NCBI RefSeq assembly: GCF_021190915.1
Contig: NZ_JAIOAP010000027.1
Location: 1 to 64,000 of the forward strand
DNA: 64,000 nt
Direction of reading: 5' to 3'
From: Cohnella silvisoli
GTDB lineage: Bacteria > Bacillota > Bacilli > Paenibacillales > Paenibacillaceae
Part shown: one piece after another, positions 24,033 through 34,123 of the stretch
Layout: each line of letters starts with the position of its first letter
Position numbering within the stretch: position 1 is the stretch's first letter
Notes under the pieces: model-generated
Told to the model about the DNA's origin: nothing
Seen by the model: the letters and a program-made list of their open reading frames with translations, nothing else
Database searches by the model: none
Position numbers and translations under genes: made by a program

Positions 24033-26207
24033 ATGCAGCGGCTTATGAAACTGCGATGGGCATTAGCAGTTGTTTGGGTCGTTCTATTCGTTGCAGCTGT
24101 TGCATTTAAGCCCGATATGGACGCTTTGATCAGAGAAAAAGGACAACCGAAAATCCCGCAAGAGTATTCCTCCATCCAATCGGTTTCTTTATTGAAACAA
24201 TTGAATCAAACGCCTTCGGACGTCAAGCCGATGGATATCGTTGTCGTATTTCATGAAGATGAACAACTGTCGTCCGACCAGATGACGCATATTCAACAGC
24301 AAATCGCTGACTTGGGGAAGAAATCCAGTGAACTGGGGATTGTCAAATTCACGGACCCGTTTGCGAATGCCCAAGTCAAGTCCCAGCTTATTGCCAAAGA
24401 CGGGACGACTGTGATGCTTCCGCTTACCCTTAATAAAAATAATAAAACGGTAACGGAATTAACGGAAGGGCTTCAGCAGCAATTGCACGACAGCAAGGTG
24501 CAAACCTATGTCACCGGGAACGATCGAATTACCGAAGACCAAATTTTGACGAGTCAAGCCGGAGTCAAGAAAACAGAGATGATCACCGTCATCTTTATTA
24601 TTGCTATTTTGATCCTGGTGTTTCGCTCTCCAGTCACGCCGATTCTGTCTCTGCTTATCGTGGGCATAACCTATGTGATCTCGCTAAGCGCAGTAACCAG
24701 CTTAGTCGATACGCTGGGTTTCCCTTTTGCCACAACGACGCAGACGTTTCTCCTCCTTGTCTTGTTCGGCATCGGAACCGATTATAATATTTTATTGCTA
24801 AGCCGGTTCAAAGAGGAGCTGCGCGAGGGGCATGGGGTCTTGGAAGCGATCGCGGCAACTTATCGCACAGCGGGGAAAACCGTATTGTACAGCGGGATTG
24901 CCGTGCTGATCGGGTTCAGTATTTTAGGACTGGCCAAGTTCTCGATTTACCAATCCGCCGTAGCGGTAGCCGTTGGCGTTGCCCTATTAATGCTTGTTTT
25001 ATTTACGCTGCTGCCCGTGTGCATGTTATGGACGGGGAACATTTTATTCTGGCCGGCGAAACGACAAACCGGTCATGGCGATAATAAGCTGTGGAAGCTA
25101 ACGGGGACTTTCTCTATATCCAGACCGATTGTGTCGCTTGTAATTGTCGGGTTGCTGACGATTCCTTTCCTATTGTCATATAAGGGAGAGCTATCCTTTA
25201 ACAGTACGAAAGAAGTAGCGGATTCTTATGAATCGATCCAGGGGCTAAACCTTCTATCCGATAAATTTACACCCGGAAAAGCAATGCCTTCTACAGTCGT
25301 AATTTCAACAGACGAGCGGATGGATTCCAAGGATCGATTGGCTGTAATCGACCGGGTATCCGAAGCTATCTCCATTATACAAGGTGTGGAAAAGGTTTAT
25401 GGTCCGACGAGGTCGAAAGGCGATAAAATGAACGGATTTCCCGATTTGAAAGGGAAGGAGTTCCAGGCCGTGCTTAATGCCTACATGTCGGAAGATCGAC
25501 GGAGCTTCAAGCTGACTGTCGAGCTGGCTGTAGACCCCTACTCTGCGGAAGCCATGGATGTTATCGGACAGATTCAAGCCGAGGCTGAAAAACAATTGCG
25601 AACAAGCGGGATCGAATCATTTTCAGCGGGGATTGGCGGAGTATCGTCTACGAATAAAGATTTGCGCCAAATTTCGAATGAGGATTTCCAGCGCTCGGTT
25701 TATCTCATGCTTATCGGGATTTTTGCGATTCTCCTATATATCTTAAGATCCTTCTGGATTCCCCTCTACATCATTTTATCGCTTGTTTTGTCTTATTTTA
25801 CGGCTTTATCCGTTACGGAAACCGTCGCTGTAAATGTGTTCGGCGCCGACGGGCTAAGCTGGACGGCCCCTTTCTTCTCTTTTATCATGATTATGGCCTT
25901 GGGAGTCGATTACAGCATATTCTTGATGATGCGGTATAAAGAGTATTCCGCTATGTCACCCGTGGAAGCTGTGCTGCAGGCATTAAAGCGAATAGGAGGC
26001 GTGGTCATTTCCGCAGCCGTAATCCTATCCGGAACGTTTGCGGCAATGTATCCGGCAGGCGTCCCTTCATTGATTCAGATTGCAACCATCGTCATTGTCG
26101 GCCTTGCATTATTGACTTTCCTGATGCTGCCCCTGTTCATTCCGGCGCTTATGTCTTTACAGGCCAAGTTGATGCGGTCTGGCGATAGGGAGATGACGAT
26201 ACGATGA
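24033..26207 (+). CDS. MMPL/RND-family membrane transporter
   Basis: This 724-aa, roughly 12-span transporter belongs to the MMPL group of the RND superfamily, known elsewhere to export lipids or other hydrophobic compounds using the proton gradient. Each half has one membrane helix, a large external loop and then a five-helix block. The paired proton-relay motifs GIGTDY (near 251) and ALGVDY (near 628) are visible. ATG 24033 lies 7 bases after AGGAG; ATG 24027, which overlaps the previous stop, is the alternative. It is translationally linked on both sides to the two S-layer-anchored genes, so it probably works with them. Its substrate is unknown. Confidence 0.88.
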   Translation: MQRLMKLRWALAVVWVVLFVAAVAFKPDMDALIREKGQPKIPQEYSSIQSVSLLKQLNQTPSDVKPMDIVVVFHEDEQLSSDQMTHIQQQIADLGKKSSELGIVKFTDPFANAQVKSQLIAKDGTTVMLPLTLNKNNKTVTELTEGLQQQLHDSKVQTYVTGNDRITEDQILTSQAGVKKTEMITVIFIIAILILVFRSPVTPILSLLIVGITYVISLSAVTSLVDTLGFPFATTTQTFLLLVLFGIGTDYNILLLSRFKEELREGHGVLEAIAATYRTAGKTVLYSGIAVLIGFSILGLAKFSIYQSAVAVAVGVALLMLVLFTLLPVCMLWTGNILFWPAKRQTGHGDNKLWKLTGTFSISRPIVSLVIVGLLTIPFLLSYKGELSFNSTKEVADSYESIQGLNLLSDKFTPGKAMPSTVVISTDERMDSKDRLAVIDRVSEAISIIQGVEKVYGPTRSKGDKMNGFPDLKGKEFQAVLNAYMSEDRRSFKLTVELAVDPYSAEAMDVIGQIQAEAEKQLRTSGIESFSAGIGGVSSTNKDLRQISNEDFQRSVYLMLIGIFAILLYILRSFWIPLYIILSLVLSYFTALSVTETVAVNVFGADGLSWTAPFFSFIMIMALGVDYSIFLMMRYKEYSAMSPVEAVLQALKRIGGVVISAAVILSGTFAAMYPAGVPSLIQIATIVIVGLALLTFLMLPLFIPALMSLQAKLMRSGDREMTIR

Positions 26208-29200
26208 GAAGCGGCTGGAGAAGAGGAATCGTTGTTTATTTGACAGTAGCGCTGCTGCTTGCGCAACCGGCGGTGTTTCCCCCGGCGGCACAGGCTGCAA
26301 CGTTCGCCGGAGGCAGCGGAACGGCGGGCGATCCGTATGTCATCGTGACGGTGGACCAACTGCAAGCGATGAATGAAGATTTGAGCGCGCATTACGTGCT
26401 AGGCGCGGATATTGACGCCAGCGTCACAAGCACATGGAATAGCGGCGCGGGCTTTGTGCCCATCGGTTCGTTATCGACTAACTTTACGGGCGTGTTCGAC
26501 GGCGGCGGCAACAGTATTAGCAATCTGTTCATCCATCAGGCCAATGGTTCGGGCGGTGGCGGTCTGTTTGGCGTCAGTAAGGGCACGTTGCGCAATGTCG
26601 ATCTGCTTGGAGGCAGCGTCTCGACCACGAATGGCTACAGCATCGGTAGCCTTGCCGGTATGATAACGGGCGGGACGGTCGAGAGCGTCAGTTCCAGTAT
26701 GACAGTGAGCGGAAAAATCTATGTCGGCGGCCTATTCGGTACGGTAGAAGATGCGACCATTTCCAATGCCCACGCTTCCGGCACAGTCACAGCAACAAAC
26801 AATGCGGGCGGCCTAGCAGGCGAAGTCTACACCAGCACCTTCGACACGGTCTCGGCGCAGGGCAGCGTAACGGCCGGCGCCCAATATGCCGGCGGCTTGA
26901 TCGGGTATGCCGGGAATGTCAGCATCGATAATGGCTGGGCCGGCGGCGACGTTACGGCTTCCGCACATGTCGGCGGCCTGATTGGCTATATCGAGAACAA
27001 CGGCGATAATGAGATCACCCATGCTTATGCGACGGGTGATGTGATCGGCAGAGCTTATGTCGGCGGATTGATCGGCGATAACACCGCCACCTCGCTGGAT
27101 CAAGTTCATGCCACCGGGGCGATCAGCACCCAGACAAACGGCAGTGTGGATCGCACCTATATCGGAGGATTGGTCGGGCGCAATCTCGACGCCGACATCT
27201 CCAATAGCTACGCAACGTCTTCGATTACGCTCGATTCACCGGCCAATGTCAGCAATGTTGGCGGTCTCGTGGGGTATAATTACGCCAGTGCCATCTCCGA
27301 CTCTTATGCCACCGGTGCGGTGAGCATCCATTCGGCCCCCGGAATGACGGTTCTCTACGTCGGCGGACTGGTCGGCTATGCCGATGTCCATACATCTTCG
27401 GGCGTGGCAACGACATTGACTCGCGTGCAAGCCGGCGGCGCGATCATGGTGACTTCTGGAGATGATGCCCAATACATCGGCGGACTGGTCGGCTACGCTA
27501 ACACCGGCACGATGTCCGATGCCCATGCCACTGGAGCCATCACGGTCAGTTCGCCCACAGATGCCGGATATTTGACGCAATATATCGGCGGCCTGATTGG
27601 CTACAGCGCAAGCGAGACGGTCTCGAATATTTCAGCCACCGGCACTGTTTCGGTCACAGGCAACCGCGTCACCTCCGCCCCGACCGGGAATATCCGCTAT
27701 GCTGGCGGCTTGATCGGATACAGCACGGGTGACACGATATCGAACGCGAGGGCCAGCGGCGACGTGACCAGCAATGGTGCCTTTGTTGGTGGGCTCATCG
27801 GTTATTTCGATGCAGGCAATCTGACCGACGTCAGCGCATCCGGAACGGTTGCCAGCACTGGTACGACGTTCAGCACAGGTGGCCATGTCGGTGGGCTGTT
27901 GGGATACGTTTATTCCAGTGCCACCATCACCAATGCGCAAGCCACGGGCGTGTCCGTCAGCGGCTATTCCCGTGTTGGCGGTTTGATCGGCACCTGGGAA
28001 ACGAACGGCACGCTGGCCTCCGCCGAGGCCTGGGGCGCTGTCACTGCCAGCAACAGCTATGCTGGCGGCTTGATCGGAGCGTGGGGAGGCACTAGCATCA
28101 CCAATGCTGCTGCTCACGGTGATGTGAGTGGCGCTGGCGCTGCTGGCAAGATCGGTGGGCTAGTCGGGTGGGCCTTTGGCCCAAACATCGACAATGTCTA
28201 TGCCGATGGTAATGTCAGTTCGACCAGCGGTGACGATACCGGCGGCCTGATCGGCAGAAATGAAACCAACGTCAGCAATGCCTATGCCATGGGCACTGTG
28301 CAGGGTACGGGCAACAATGTCGGCGGGCTGGTCGGCAGCAATTGGGGTGACCTGACCAATGTCTATGCCACCGGCGCCGTCACCGGCAGCAGCAGCGCTA
28401 CGACCGGGGGGCTGCTGGGATACAACAATGCTGGCGTGGTAAACACCAGCTTCTGGAATACGGATACCACCGGGCTGGCCGCAGGATATGGCTCAGGTTC
28501 CGGCACATTCAGTGCTACTGGCCTGACCACGGCTCAGATGATTAATCCCTTCAATTTCATCGATGAGGGCTGGGATTTCATCGGTATCTGGGGCATTCAT
28601 GCTGGCATCAACAACGGCTATCCCCATTTCATACCACCTTACTCCGTGATATACAGCGGCAATGGAAGCACGGGGGGAACTGCGCCGGTGGACAATCAGG
28701 TATATCAGGCTAGCGACACGGCAACCGGGGCGGGCAGCGGGGATTTGGAGAAGACGGGTTATTCGTTTACCGGATGGAATACGAAGGCGGACGGCACCGG
28801 GATTTATAGCTATTTCGCAGGCGCGACGATTCCGCTGGGCGCAGCCAATGTGATCTTGTATGCGCAGTGGACGGACACGGCCGCGCCGACGGAAAGCGTC
28901 AACGGCGGAGCGATCACGCCTTCGGGGCTGAGCGCCACGGGTGTTAAGCTGAACTGGACGAAGGCAACGGATAACGTTAGCACGCAGAGCGCGTTGCAGT
29001 ATTTGGTGTATCGCTCCAGCAGCAACAACATAGACACGGTGAGCAATATCGAAGCGAACGGAACGGCGATCGGCAGCTATGCGGCGGATATCGCGACGTT
29101 GAACGTGACGGGTTTGACGTCGGGCACGACGTACTACTTCAACGTCATCGTGAAGGATGAGGCGGGCAATAAGAGCGCCTATGCGATGGTATCGGTGACG

Positions 29201-32200
29201 ACCATGGCAGCGCCGGACACGACCGCGCCGACGGAAAGCGTCAACGGCGGTGCGATTACGACATCGGGACTGAGCGCCACGAGCGTTACGCTGAACTGGA
29301 CGAAAGCGACGGACAATGTCAGCGCGCAGAGCGCTTTGCAGTATCTGGTTTACCAGTCTTCGAGCAACAACATCGACACCGTGAGCAATATCGAAGCGAA
29401 CGGAACGGCGATCGGCGGCTATGCGGCGGATATCGCGACGTTGAACGTGACGGGTTTGACGTCGGGCACGACGTACTACTTCAACGTTATTGTGAAGGAC
29501 GGGGCGGGGAACAAGAGCGCCTACACTATGAAATCCGTAACAACCGTGACCGCGCTGGACACGACTGCGCCGACGGAGAGTGTGAACAGTGGAGCGATTA
29601 CGACATCGGGACTGAACGCCACGGGCGTTACGTTGAACTGGACGAAAGCGACGGACAATGTCAGCGCGCAGAGCGCGTTGCAGTATCGGGTTTACCGGTC
29701 TTCGAGCAACAACATCGACACCGTGAGCAATATCGAAGCAAACGGAACGGCGATCGGTAGCTATGCAGCGGATATCGCGACGTTGAACGTGACGGGTTTG
29801 ACGCCGGGCACAACATACTACTTCAACGTTATCGTGAAGGACGAGGCGGGGAACAAGAGCGCCTACTCGGTGGCATCGGTGACGACCATGGCCGCGCCGG
29901 ACACGACTGCGCCGACGGAAAGCGTGACCGGCGGAGCGATCACGCCTTCGGGTCTGAGCGACACGGGTGTTACGCTGAACTGGACGAAGGCGACGGATAA
30001 CGCGAGCGCGCAGAGCGCGTTGCAATATTTGGTGTATCGTGCCAGCAGCAACAACATCGACACCGTGAGCAACATAGAAGCGAACGGCACAGCGATCGGC
30101 AGCTTTTCGGCGGACATCGCGACGCTGAATGTGATGGGCCTGACAGCAAGCACGACGTACTACTTCAACGTCATCGTGAAGGACGAGGCGGGGAACAAGA
30201 GCGCCTACTCGGTGGCATCGGTGACGACCATGGCCGCGCTGGACACGACTGCGCCGACGGAAAGCGTGAACAGCGGAGCGATTACGACATCGGGACTGAG
30301 CGCCACGGGTGTTAAGCTGAACTGGACGAAGGCAACGGATAACGTTAGCGCGCAGAGCGCTTTGCAGTATCTGGTTTACCGGTCTTCGAGCAGCAACATC
30401 GACACGGTGAGCAATATCGAAGCGAACGGAACGGCGATCGGCAGCTATGCAGCGGATATCGCGACGTTGAACGTGACGGGTTTGACGTCGGGCACGACAT
30501 ACTACTTCAACGTCATCGTGAAGGATGAGGCGGGCAACAAGAGCGCCTATGCGAAGGTATCGGTGACGACCATGGCCGCGCCGGACACGACTGCGCCGAC
30601 GGAAAGCGTAAACAGCGGAGCGATTACGACATCGGGACTGAGCGACACGGGCGTTACGCTGAACTGGACGAAAGCGACGGACAATGTCAGCGCGCAGAGC
30701 GCTTTGCAGTATCTGGTTTACCGGTCTTCGAGCAACAACATCGACACGGTGAGCAACATCGAAGCGAACGGCACGGCGGTCGGCAGCTTTTCGGCGGACA
30801 TCGCGACGCTGAATGTGACGGGCCTGACAGCAAGCACGACATACTATTTCAACGTCATCGTGAAGGATGAGGCGGGGAACGAGAGCGCCTATGCGATGGT
30901 ATCGGTGACGACCATGGCCGCGCTGGACACGACTGCGCCGACGGAAAGCGTCAACGGCGGAGCGATCACGCCTTCGGGTCTGAGCGCCACTGGCGTTACG
31001 TTGAACTGGATGAAAGCGACGGACAATGTCAGCGCGCAGAGCGCTTTGCAGTATCGGGTTTACCGGTCTTCGAGCAACAACATCGACACCGTGAGCAATA
31101 TCGAAGCAAACGGCACGGCGATCGGCAGCTATGCGGCGGATATCGCGACGCTGAACGGGACGGGTTTGACGTCGGGCACAACGTACTACTTCAACGTCAT
31201 CGTGAAGGACGAGGCGGGCAATAAGAGTGCCTACACGATGAAATCCGTAACGACTAACGCGCCGCCGGTCATAGCCGCGCCGACTCATCTGACAGCAACG
31301 GCGGGCAACGCGCAAGTTTCCTTAAACTGGAACAGTGTGACGGGTGCAATGTACTACAACATTTATCGGGGAACAGCGGTCGGTTCTTACGGAACGACTC
31401 CGGTTGCGACGCTAAACGGCGCGACCTACACGCACACCGCAACTGGCTTGACAAACGGCACTACCTATTATTTCGCAGTCAAGGCGGGCAACGCAGACGC
31501 AGTCAGCGTTTACTCGAATGAAGCGAGCGCAACCCCGTACGCATTGTCCGGCAATGCGAATTTAAGCGGCTTAACTTTATCGCAAGGAACGCTGAGCCCG
31601 ACATTTGACCCCAACACGTTAAACTACACGGCAACTGTGGACAATAGCGTGAGTGGCGTGAAAGTAACGCCGACGGCGTCAAGCGTGAGCGCTACGGTGA
31701 AGGTAAACGGGACCGTAGTCGCGAGCGGATCGGCATCCGGCGACATCGGCTTGAACGTTGACAGCAACACGATCGGCGTGGAAGTAACGGCGCAGGACGG
31801 CGTGACGAAGAAGAAGTACACGGTAACGGTGACGCGCCGGAGCGGTTCGACCGGGACAGTCGGTTCGACCGGGACGGGCGATACGGGCAGCGACGGACCC
31901 GGCCAGCCGCAGGACGTTCGCTTGATCGTCAACGGCAAAGCGTTCCCGCAAATCGTCGAAATTGCGGCAACGGCAGAAAACGGTGAATCCGTGCTGACGG
32001 TGAAGATGGATGCCGGCAAGTTCATGTCGCTGGTCAATCAAGAGCCGGACAAGGCGCTCATTACGATATCGGTCACTTCACATGCCGGAAAAGTGACGGT
32101 CGTACTGACCGGCGACATGGCGAAAGCGATGGCGGACAAACAGAACGTGTTGGAAGTGAAGACGCCGAGCGGCATCTACAGGCTGCCAGCGTCGGAAGTC

Positions 32201-33163
32201 GCGATGGACAAATGGAAAGAGCAGTTCGGAGACGATATGAAATTGTCGGATATCACGATCCAGGTAGAGATCAAGCCAAGCGGCGCCGACAAAGTGCAAT
32301 TGACCGAAAACGCGGCGAAACAAAAGGGCTTCGTTCTCGTCTCGCCCCCGGTCGCATTCGCGGTGACGGCGACATACAAAGGCCGGACGGTCAGCATCGA
32401 CAAGTTCCGCTCGTACGTGGAGCGGGAAATTCCGCTGCCGGACGGTGTCGGGCCGGGCGAGGTGACAACCGCCGTCATCGTTGAGGATGACGGAAGCGTC
32501 AGGTATGTGCCGACGCGGATCATGGAACGCGGCGGGAAATATTACGCGGTGGCCAGCAGTATGACGAACAGCGATTACGCGCTGATCCGGAAGCCGGCGT
32601 CGTTCGCGGATGCGGCCGGGCATTGGGCGGAGAAGGCGGTGAACGAATTGGCGTCGCGGATGGTGATCGGCGGCGTCGACGGGACGCATTTCCGCCCGAA
32701 CCAACCGATCACGCGGGCAGAGTTTGCGGCGATCGTCGTACGGGCCCTGGGGCTTGACGACAACGGAACAAGCGCCTCCTTCGAAGATGTGGCGTCCGAA
32801 GCATGGTATGCGGGAGGGGTGGCGAAAGCGCAGGAGTATGGCATCGTGAGCGGATATCCGGACGGAACGTTTCATCCGGAGAGGACGATCACGCGGGAGG
32901 AAGCAATCGCGATGATCGTTCGGATGATGAAGCTGACGGGAATGAACACAAGTGTAAGCGAGCCGGAAGCGGAAGTTACGCTGACCCTGTTTGCCGACGG
33001 GAAATCGGTTGACGGCTGGGCGAAGGAGGCGGTCGCGGCCGCCGTGAAGAGCGGACTGGTGCAGGGCTTCGCAGCGGGGCTGCGACCGAAGAGCGACATC
33101 ACAAGAGCTGAAACGGCTGCGATCGTCCTGCGGCTGCTGGAGAAAGCCGAGCTCATTGGGTAG
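26204..33163 (+). CDS. Giant S-layer-anchored repeat protein (GLUG, InlB-B, FN3, cadherin-like, SLH)
   Basis: The 2319-aa secreted surface protein has a signal peptide of about 31 residues (AQA cleavage) and some 20 GLUG-like repeats (about 60-810, pattern YVGGLIGYxxxxxxxxxYATG). An InlB-B/Listeria-Bacteroides repeat follows (about 813-893), then seven nearly identical 114-residue FN3-like modules (894-1691), an eighth diverged FN3 (1692-1783), a cadherin-like beta-sandwich (about 1784-1875), the C-terminal module shared with the upstream propeller protein, and three SLH domains (about 2134-2180, 2193-2245, 2262-2315). The architecture suggests a long adhesive stalk on the S-layer. ATG 26204 overlaps the transporter stop. 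No U-run terminator is seen after it. The ligand is not predictable. Confidence 0.88.
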   Translation: MRSGWRRGIVVYLTVALLLAQPAVFPPAAQAATFAGGSGTAGDPYVIVTVDQLQAMNEDLSAHYVLGADIDASVTSTWNSGAGFVPIGSLSTNFTGVFDGGGNSISNLFIHQANGSGGGGLFGVSKGTLRNVDLLGGSVSTTNGYSIGSLAGMITGGTVESVSSSMTVSGKIYVGGLFGTVEDATISNAHASGTVTATNNAGGLAGEVYTSTFDTVSAQGSVTAGAQYAGGLIGYAGNVSIDNGWAGGDVTASAHVGGLIGYIENNGDNEITHAYATGDVIGRAYVGGLIGDNTATSLDQVHATGAISTQTNGSVDRTYIGGLVGRNLDADISNSYATSSITLDSPANVSNVGGLVGYNYASAISDSYATGAVSIHSAPGMTVLYVGGLVGYADVHTSSGVATTLTRVQAGGAIMVTSGDDAQYIGGLVGYANTGTMSDAHATGAITVSSPTDAGYLTQYIGGLIGYSASETVSNISATGTVSVTGNRVTSAPTGNIRYAGGLIGYSTGDTISNARASGDVTSNGAFVGGLIGYFDAGNLTDVSASGTVASTGTTFSTGGHVGGLLGYVYSSATITNAQATGVSVSGYSRVGGLIGTWETNGTLASAEAWGAVTASNSYAGGLIGAWGGTSITNAAAHGDVSGAGAAGKIGGLVGWAFGPNIDNVYADGNVSSTSGDDTGGLIGRNETNVSNAYAMGTVQGTGNNVGGLVGSNWGDLTNVYATGAVTGSSSATTGGLLGYNNAGVVNTSFWNTDTTGLAAGYGSGSGTFSATGLTTAQMINPFNFIDEGWDFIGIWGIHAGINNGYPHFIPPYSVIYSGNGSTGGTAPVDNQVYQASDTATGAGSGDLEKTGYSFTGWNTKADGTGIYSYFAGATIPLGAANVILYAQWTDTAAPTESVNGGAITPSGLSATGVKLNWTKATDNVSTQSALQYLVYRSSSNNIDTVSNIEANGTAIGSYAADIATLNVTGLTSGTTYYFNVIVKDEAGNKSAYAMVSVTTMAAPDTTAPTESVNGGAITTSGLSATSVTLNWTKATDNVSAQSALQYLVYQSSSNNIDTVSNIEANGTAIGGYAADIATLNVTGLTSGTTYYFNVIVKDGAGNKSAYTMKSVTTVTALDTTAPTESVNSGAITTSGLNATGVTLNWTKATDNVSAQSALQYRVYRSSSNNIDTVSNIEANGTAIGSYAADIATLNVTGLTPGTTYYFNVIVKDEAGNKSAYSVASVTTMAAPDTTAPTESVTGGAITPSGLSDTGVTLNWTKATDNASAQSALQYLVYRASSNNIDTVSNIEANGTAIGSFSADIATLNVMGLTASTTYYFNVIVKDEAGNKSAYSVASVTTMAALDTTAPTESVNSGAITTSGLSATGVKLNWTKATDNVSAQSALQYLVYRSSSSNIDTVSNIEANGTAIGSYAADIATLNVTGLTSGTTYYFNVIVKDEAGNKSAYAKVSVTTMAAPDTTAPTESVNSGAITTSGLSDTGVTLNWTKATDNVSAQSALQYLVYRSSSNNIDTVSNIEANGTAVGSFSADIATLNVTGLTASTTYYFNVIVKDEAGNESAYAMVSVTTMAALDTTAPTESVNGGAITPSGLSATGVTLNWMKATDNVSAQSALQYRVYRSSSNNIDTVSNIEANGTAIGSYAADIATLNGTGLTSGTTYYFNVIVKDEAGNKSAYTMKSVTTNAPPVIAAPTHLTATAGNAQVSLNWNSVTGAMYYNIYRGTAVGSYGTTPVATLNGATYTHTATGLTNGTTYYFAVKAGNADAVSVYSNEASATPYALSGNANLSGLTLSQGTLSPTFDPNTLNYTATVDNSVSGVKVTPTASSVSATVKVNGTVVASGSASGDIGLNVDSNTIGVEVTAQDGVTKKKYTVTVTRRSGSTGTVGSTGTGDTGSDGPGQPQDVRLIVNGKAFPQIVEIAATAENGESVLTVKMDAGKFMSLVNQEPDKALITISVTSHAGKVTVVLTGDMAKAMADKQNVLEVKTPSGIYRLPASEVAMDKWKEQFGDDMKLSDITIQVEIKPSGADKVQLTENAAKQKGFVLVSPPVAFAVTATYKGRTVSIDKFRSYVEREIPLPDGVGPGEVTTAVIVEDDGSVRYVPTRIMERGGKYYAVASSMTNSDYALIRKPASFADAAGHWAEKAVNELASRMVIGGVDGTHFRPNQPITRAEFAAIVVRALGLDDNGTSASFEDVASEAWYAGGVAKAQEYGIVSGYPDGTFHPERTITREEAIAMIVRMMKLTGMNTSVSEPEAEVTLTLFADGKSVDGWAKEAVAAAVKSGLVQGFAAGLRPKSDITRAETAAIVLRLLEKAELIG
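28883..31276 (+). repeat. Seven 342-bp tandem repeats encoding FN3-like modules
   Basis: Units begin at 28883, 29225, 29567, 29909, 30251, 30593 and 30935, an exact 342-bp period (114 codons). They are highly similar at the DNA level, with variants shared in a mosaic way: units 4 and 6 share SDTGVT, SFSAD and TASTT; units 1 and 5 share SATGVKLNW. This indicates recent expansion and exchange between units. Confidence 0.95.
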
Positions 33164-33421
33164 GACGAGCGGATCGCGCAAAAAACACCCGAGTTCCTCA
33201 ACAAAACAGTTGGATCGCCCGGGCGGAGTCATCGCCGCGGGCGACTCCTGCTTGCCGGGATGCGGTGCTTTGAGCGTATCAACTCGTTAATAGTCACTGC
33301 AGACCGCTGAGTTGCTAAGTGCATACGGAGATGCGAATAAGGTTCCACAAAATAGTGGGCCATTTTCTTATGGATATGATATTTTGGGAAGAGAAAGCGA
33401 GCAGCGGGGGGCATCGTTCCA
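33164..33421. other. Intergenic region before the two-component genes
   Basis: The 258 bases hold a GGAGTC/GACTCC hairpin near 33215-33245 without a T-run, and an AT-rich stretch near 33361-33390 that could contain a promoter (TATGAT without a good -35). No gene is seen. Confidence 0.4.
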
Positions 33422-34123
33422 ATGAAACATACCATACTAATCGCAGATGACGACCGGGATATTGTAAGGATGATTGAAAAGGAACTGAAGCGCGAAAACT
33501 TTGGCGTACTGTGCGCCTACGACGGAAAACAAGCGCTTGAAATGATGGAGAGCGAACCCGTCGATTTTCTTATTCTCGACGTCATGATGCCGGTAATGGA
33601 TGGACTTGAAGTATGTCGGCGGTTAGGGAGAGAACGAAATATCCCGGTGCTCATTCTGAGCGCCCGCGACCGCGAGATCGACCGAATTGTCGGACTTGAA
33701 ATCGGAGCCGACGACTACATGACGAAACCGTTCAGCTTAAATGAACTTATCGCCCGGATAAAAGCGCATTTTCGAAAAATGAGCCGTTTAGAAGAACAAT
33801 TGCTGCATAAACTGCATGCCGCAACTGCCATAAATGAAGTCATTACTTTGAACGAACAGACTTATGAAGCATTTTTAAGAGGGCAGAAACTGGATATTTC
33901 ATTTAAGGAATTCCAGCTGCTTTCCTATTTTCAGAGAAACCCCAACCGCATCTTATCCCGGGAACAAATTTATTTTCAGGTGTGGGGAAACGAAGAAGGA
34001 GATATCAATACAGTTACCGTACATATTAAAAATTTGCGCAAGAAGTTCGGACAAGATCACGATTTCATCCGAACGGTTTGGGGAGTCGGATATCGATACA
34101 CTCCTAAGGCGGATTCCCAATGA
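33422..34123 (+). CDS. OmpR/PhoB-family response regulator
   Basis: The 233-aa regulator has a receiver domain with the acidic pair ADDDRD at the N-terminus, the phospho-acceptor aspartate D53 in LILDVMMP, and the conserved lysine in MTKPFS. A winged-helix DNA-binding domain follows (about 135-228, EFQLLSYF and GVGYRY). GGGGGG precedes ATG 33422 by 9-10 bases. It overlaps the kinase gene by four bases. It may control the upstream surface cassette, but no binding site is recognisable. Confidence 0.92.
   Translation: MKHTILIADDDRDIVRMIEKELKRENFGVLCAYDGKQALEMMESEPVDFLILDVMMPVMDGLEVCRRLGRERNIPVLILSARDREIDRIVGLEIGADDYMTKPFSLNELIARIKAHFRKMSRLEEQLLHKLHAATAINEVITLNEQTYEAFLRGQKLDISFKEFQLLSYFQRNPNRILSREQIYFQVWGNEEGDINTVTVHIKNLRKKFGQDHDFIRTVWGVGYRYTPKADSQ

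Noticed and set aside
28493..31315. A 940-codon open frame on the minus strand across the FN3 repeats
   Set aside because: It is opposite to the giant SLH gene, has an arginine/histidine/aspartate-rich composition typical of a shadow of GC-rich coding DNA, and its length results from seven identical 342-bp units (342 is divisible by three). There is no ribosome binding site or recognisable domain.
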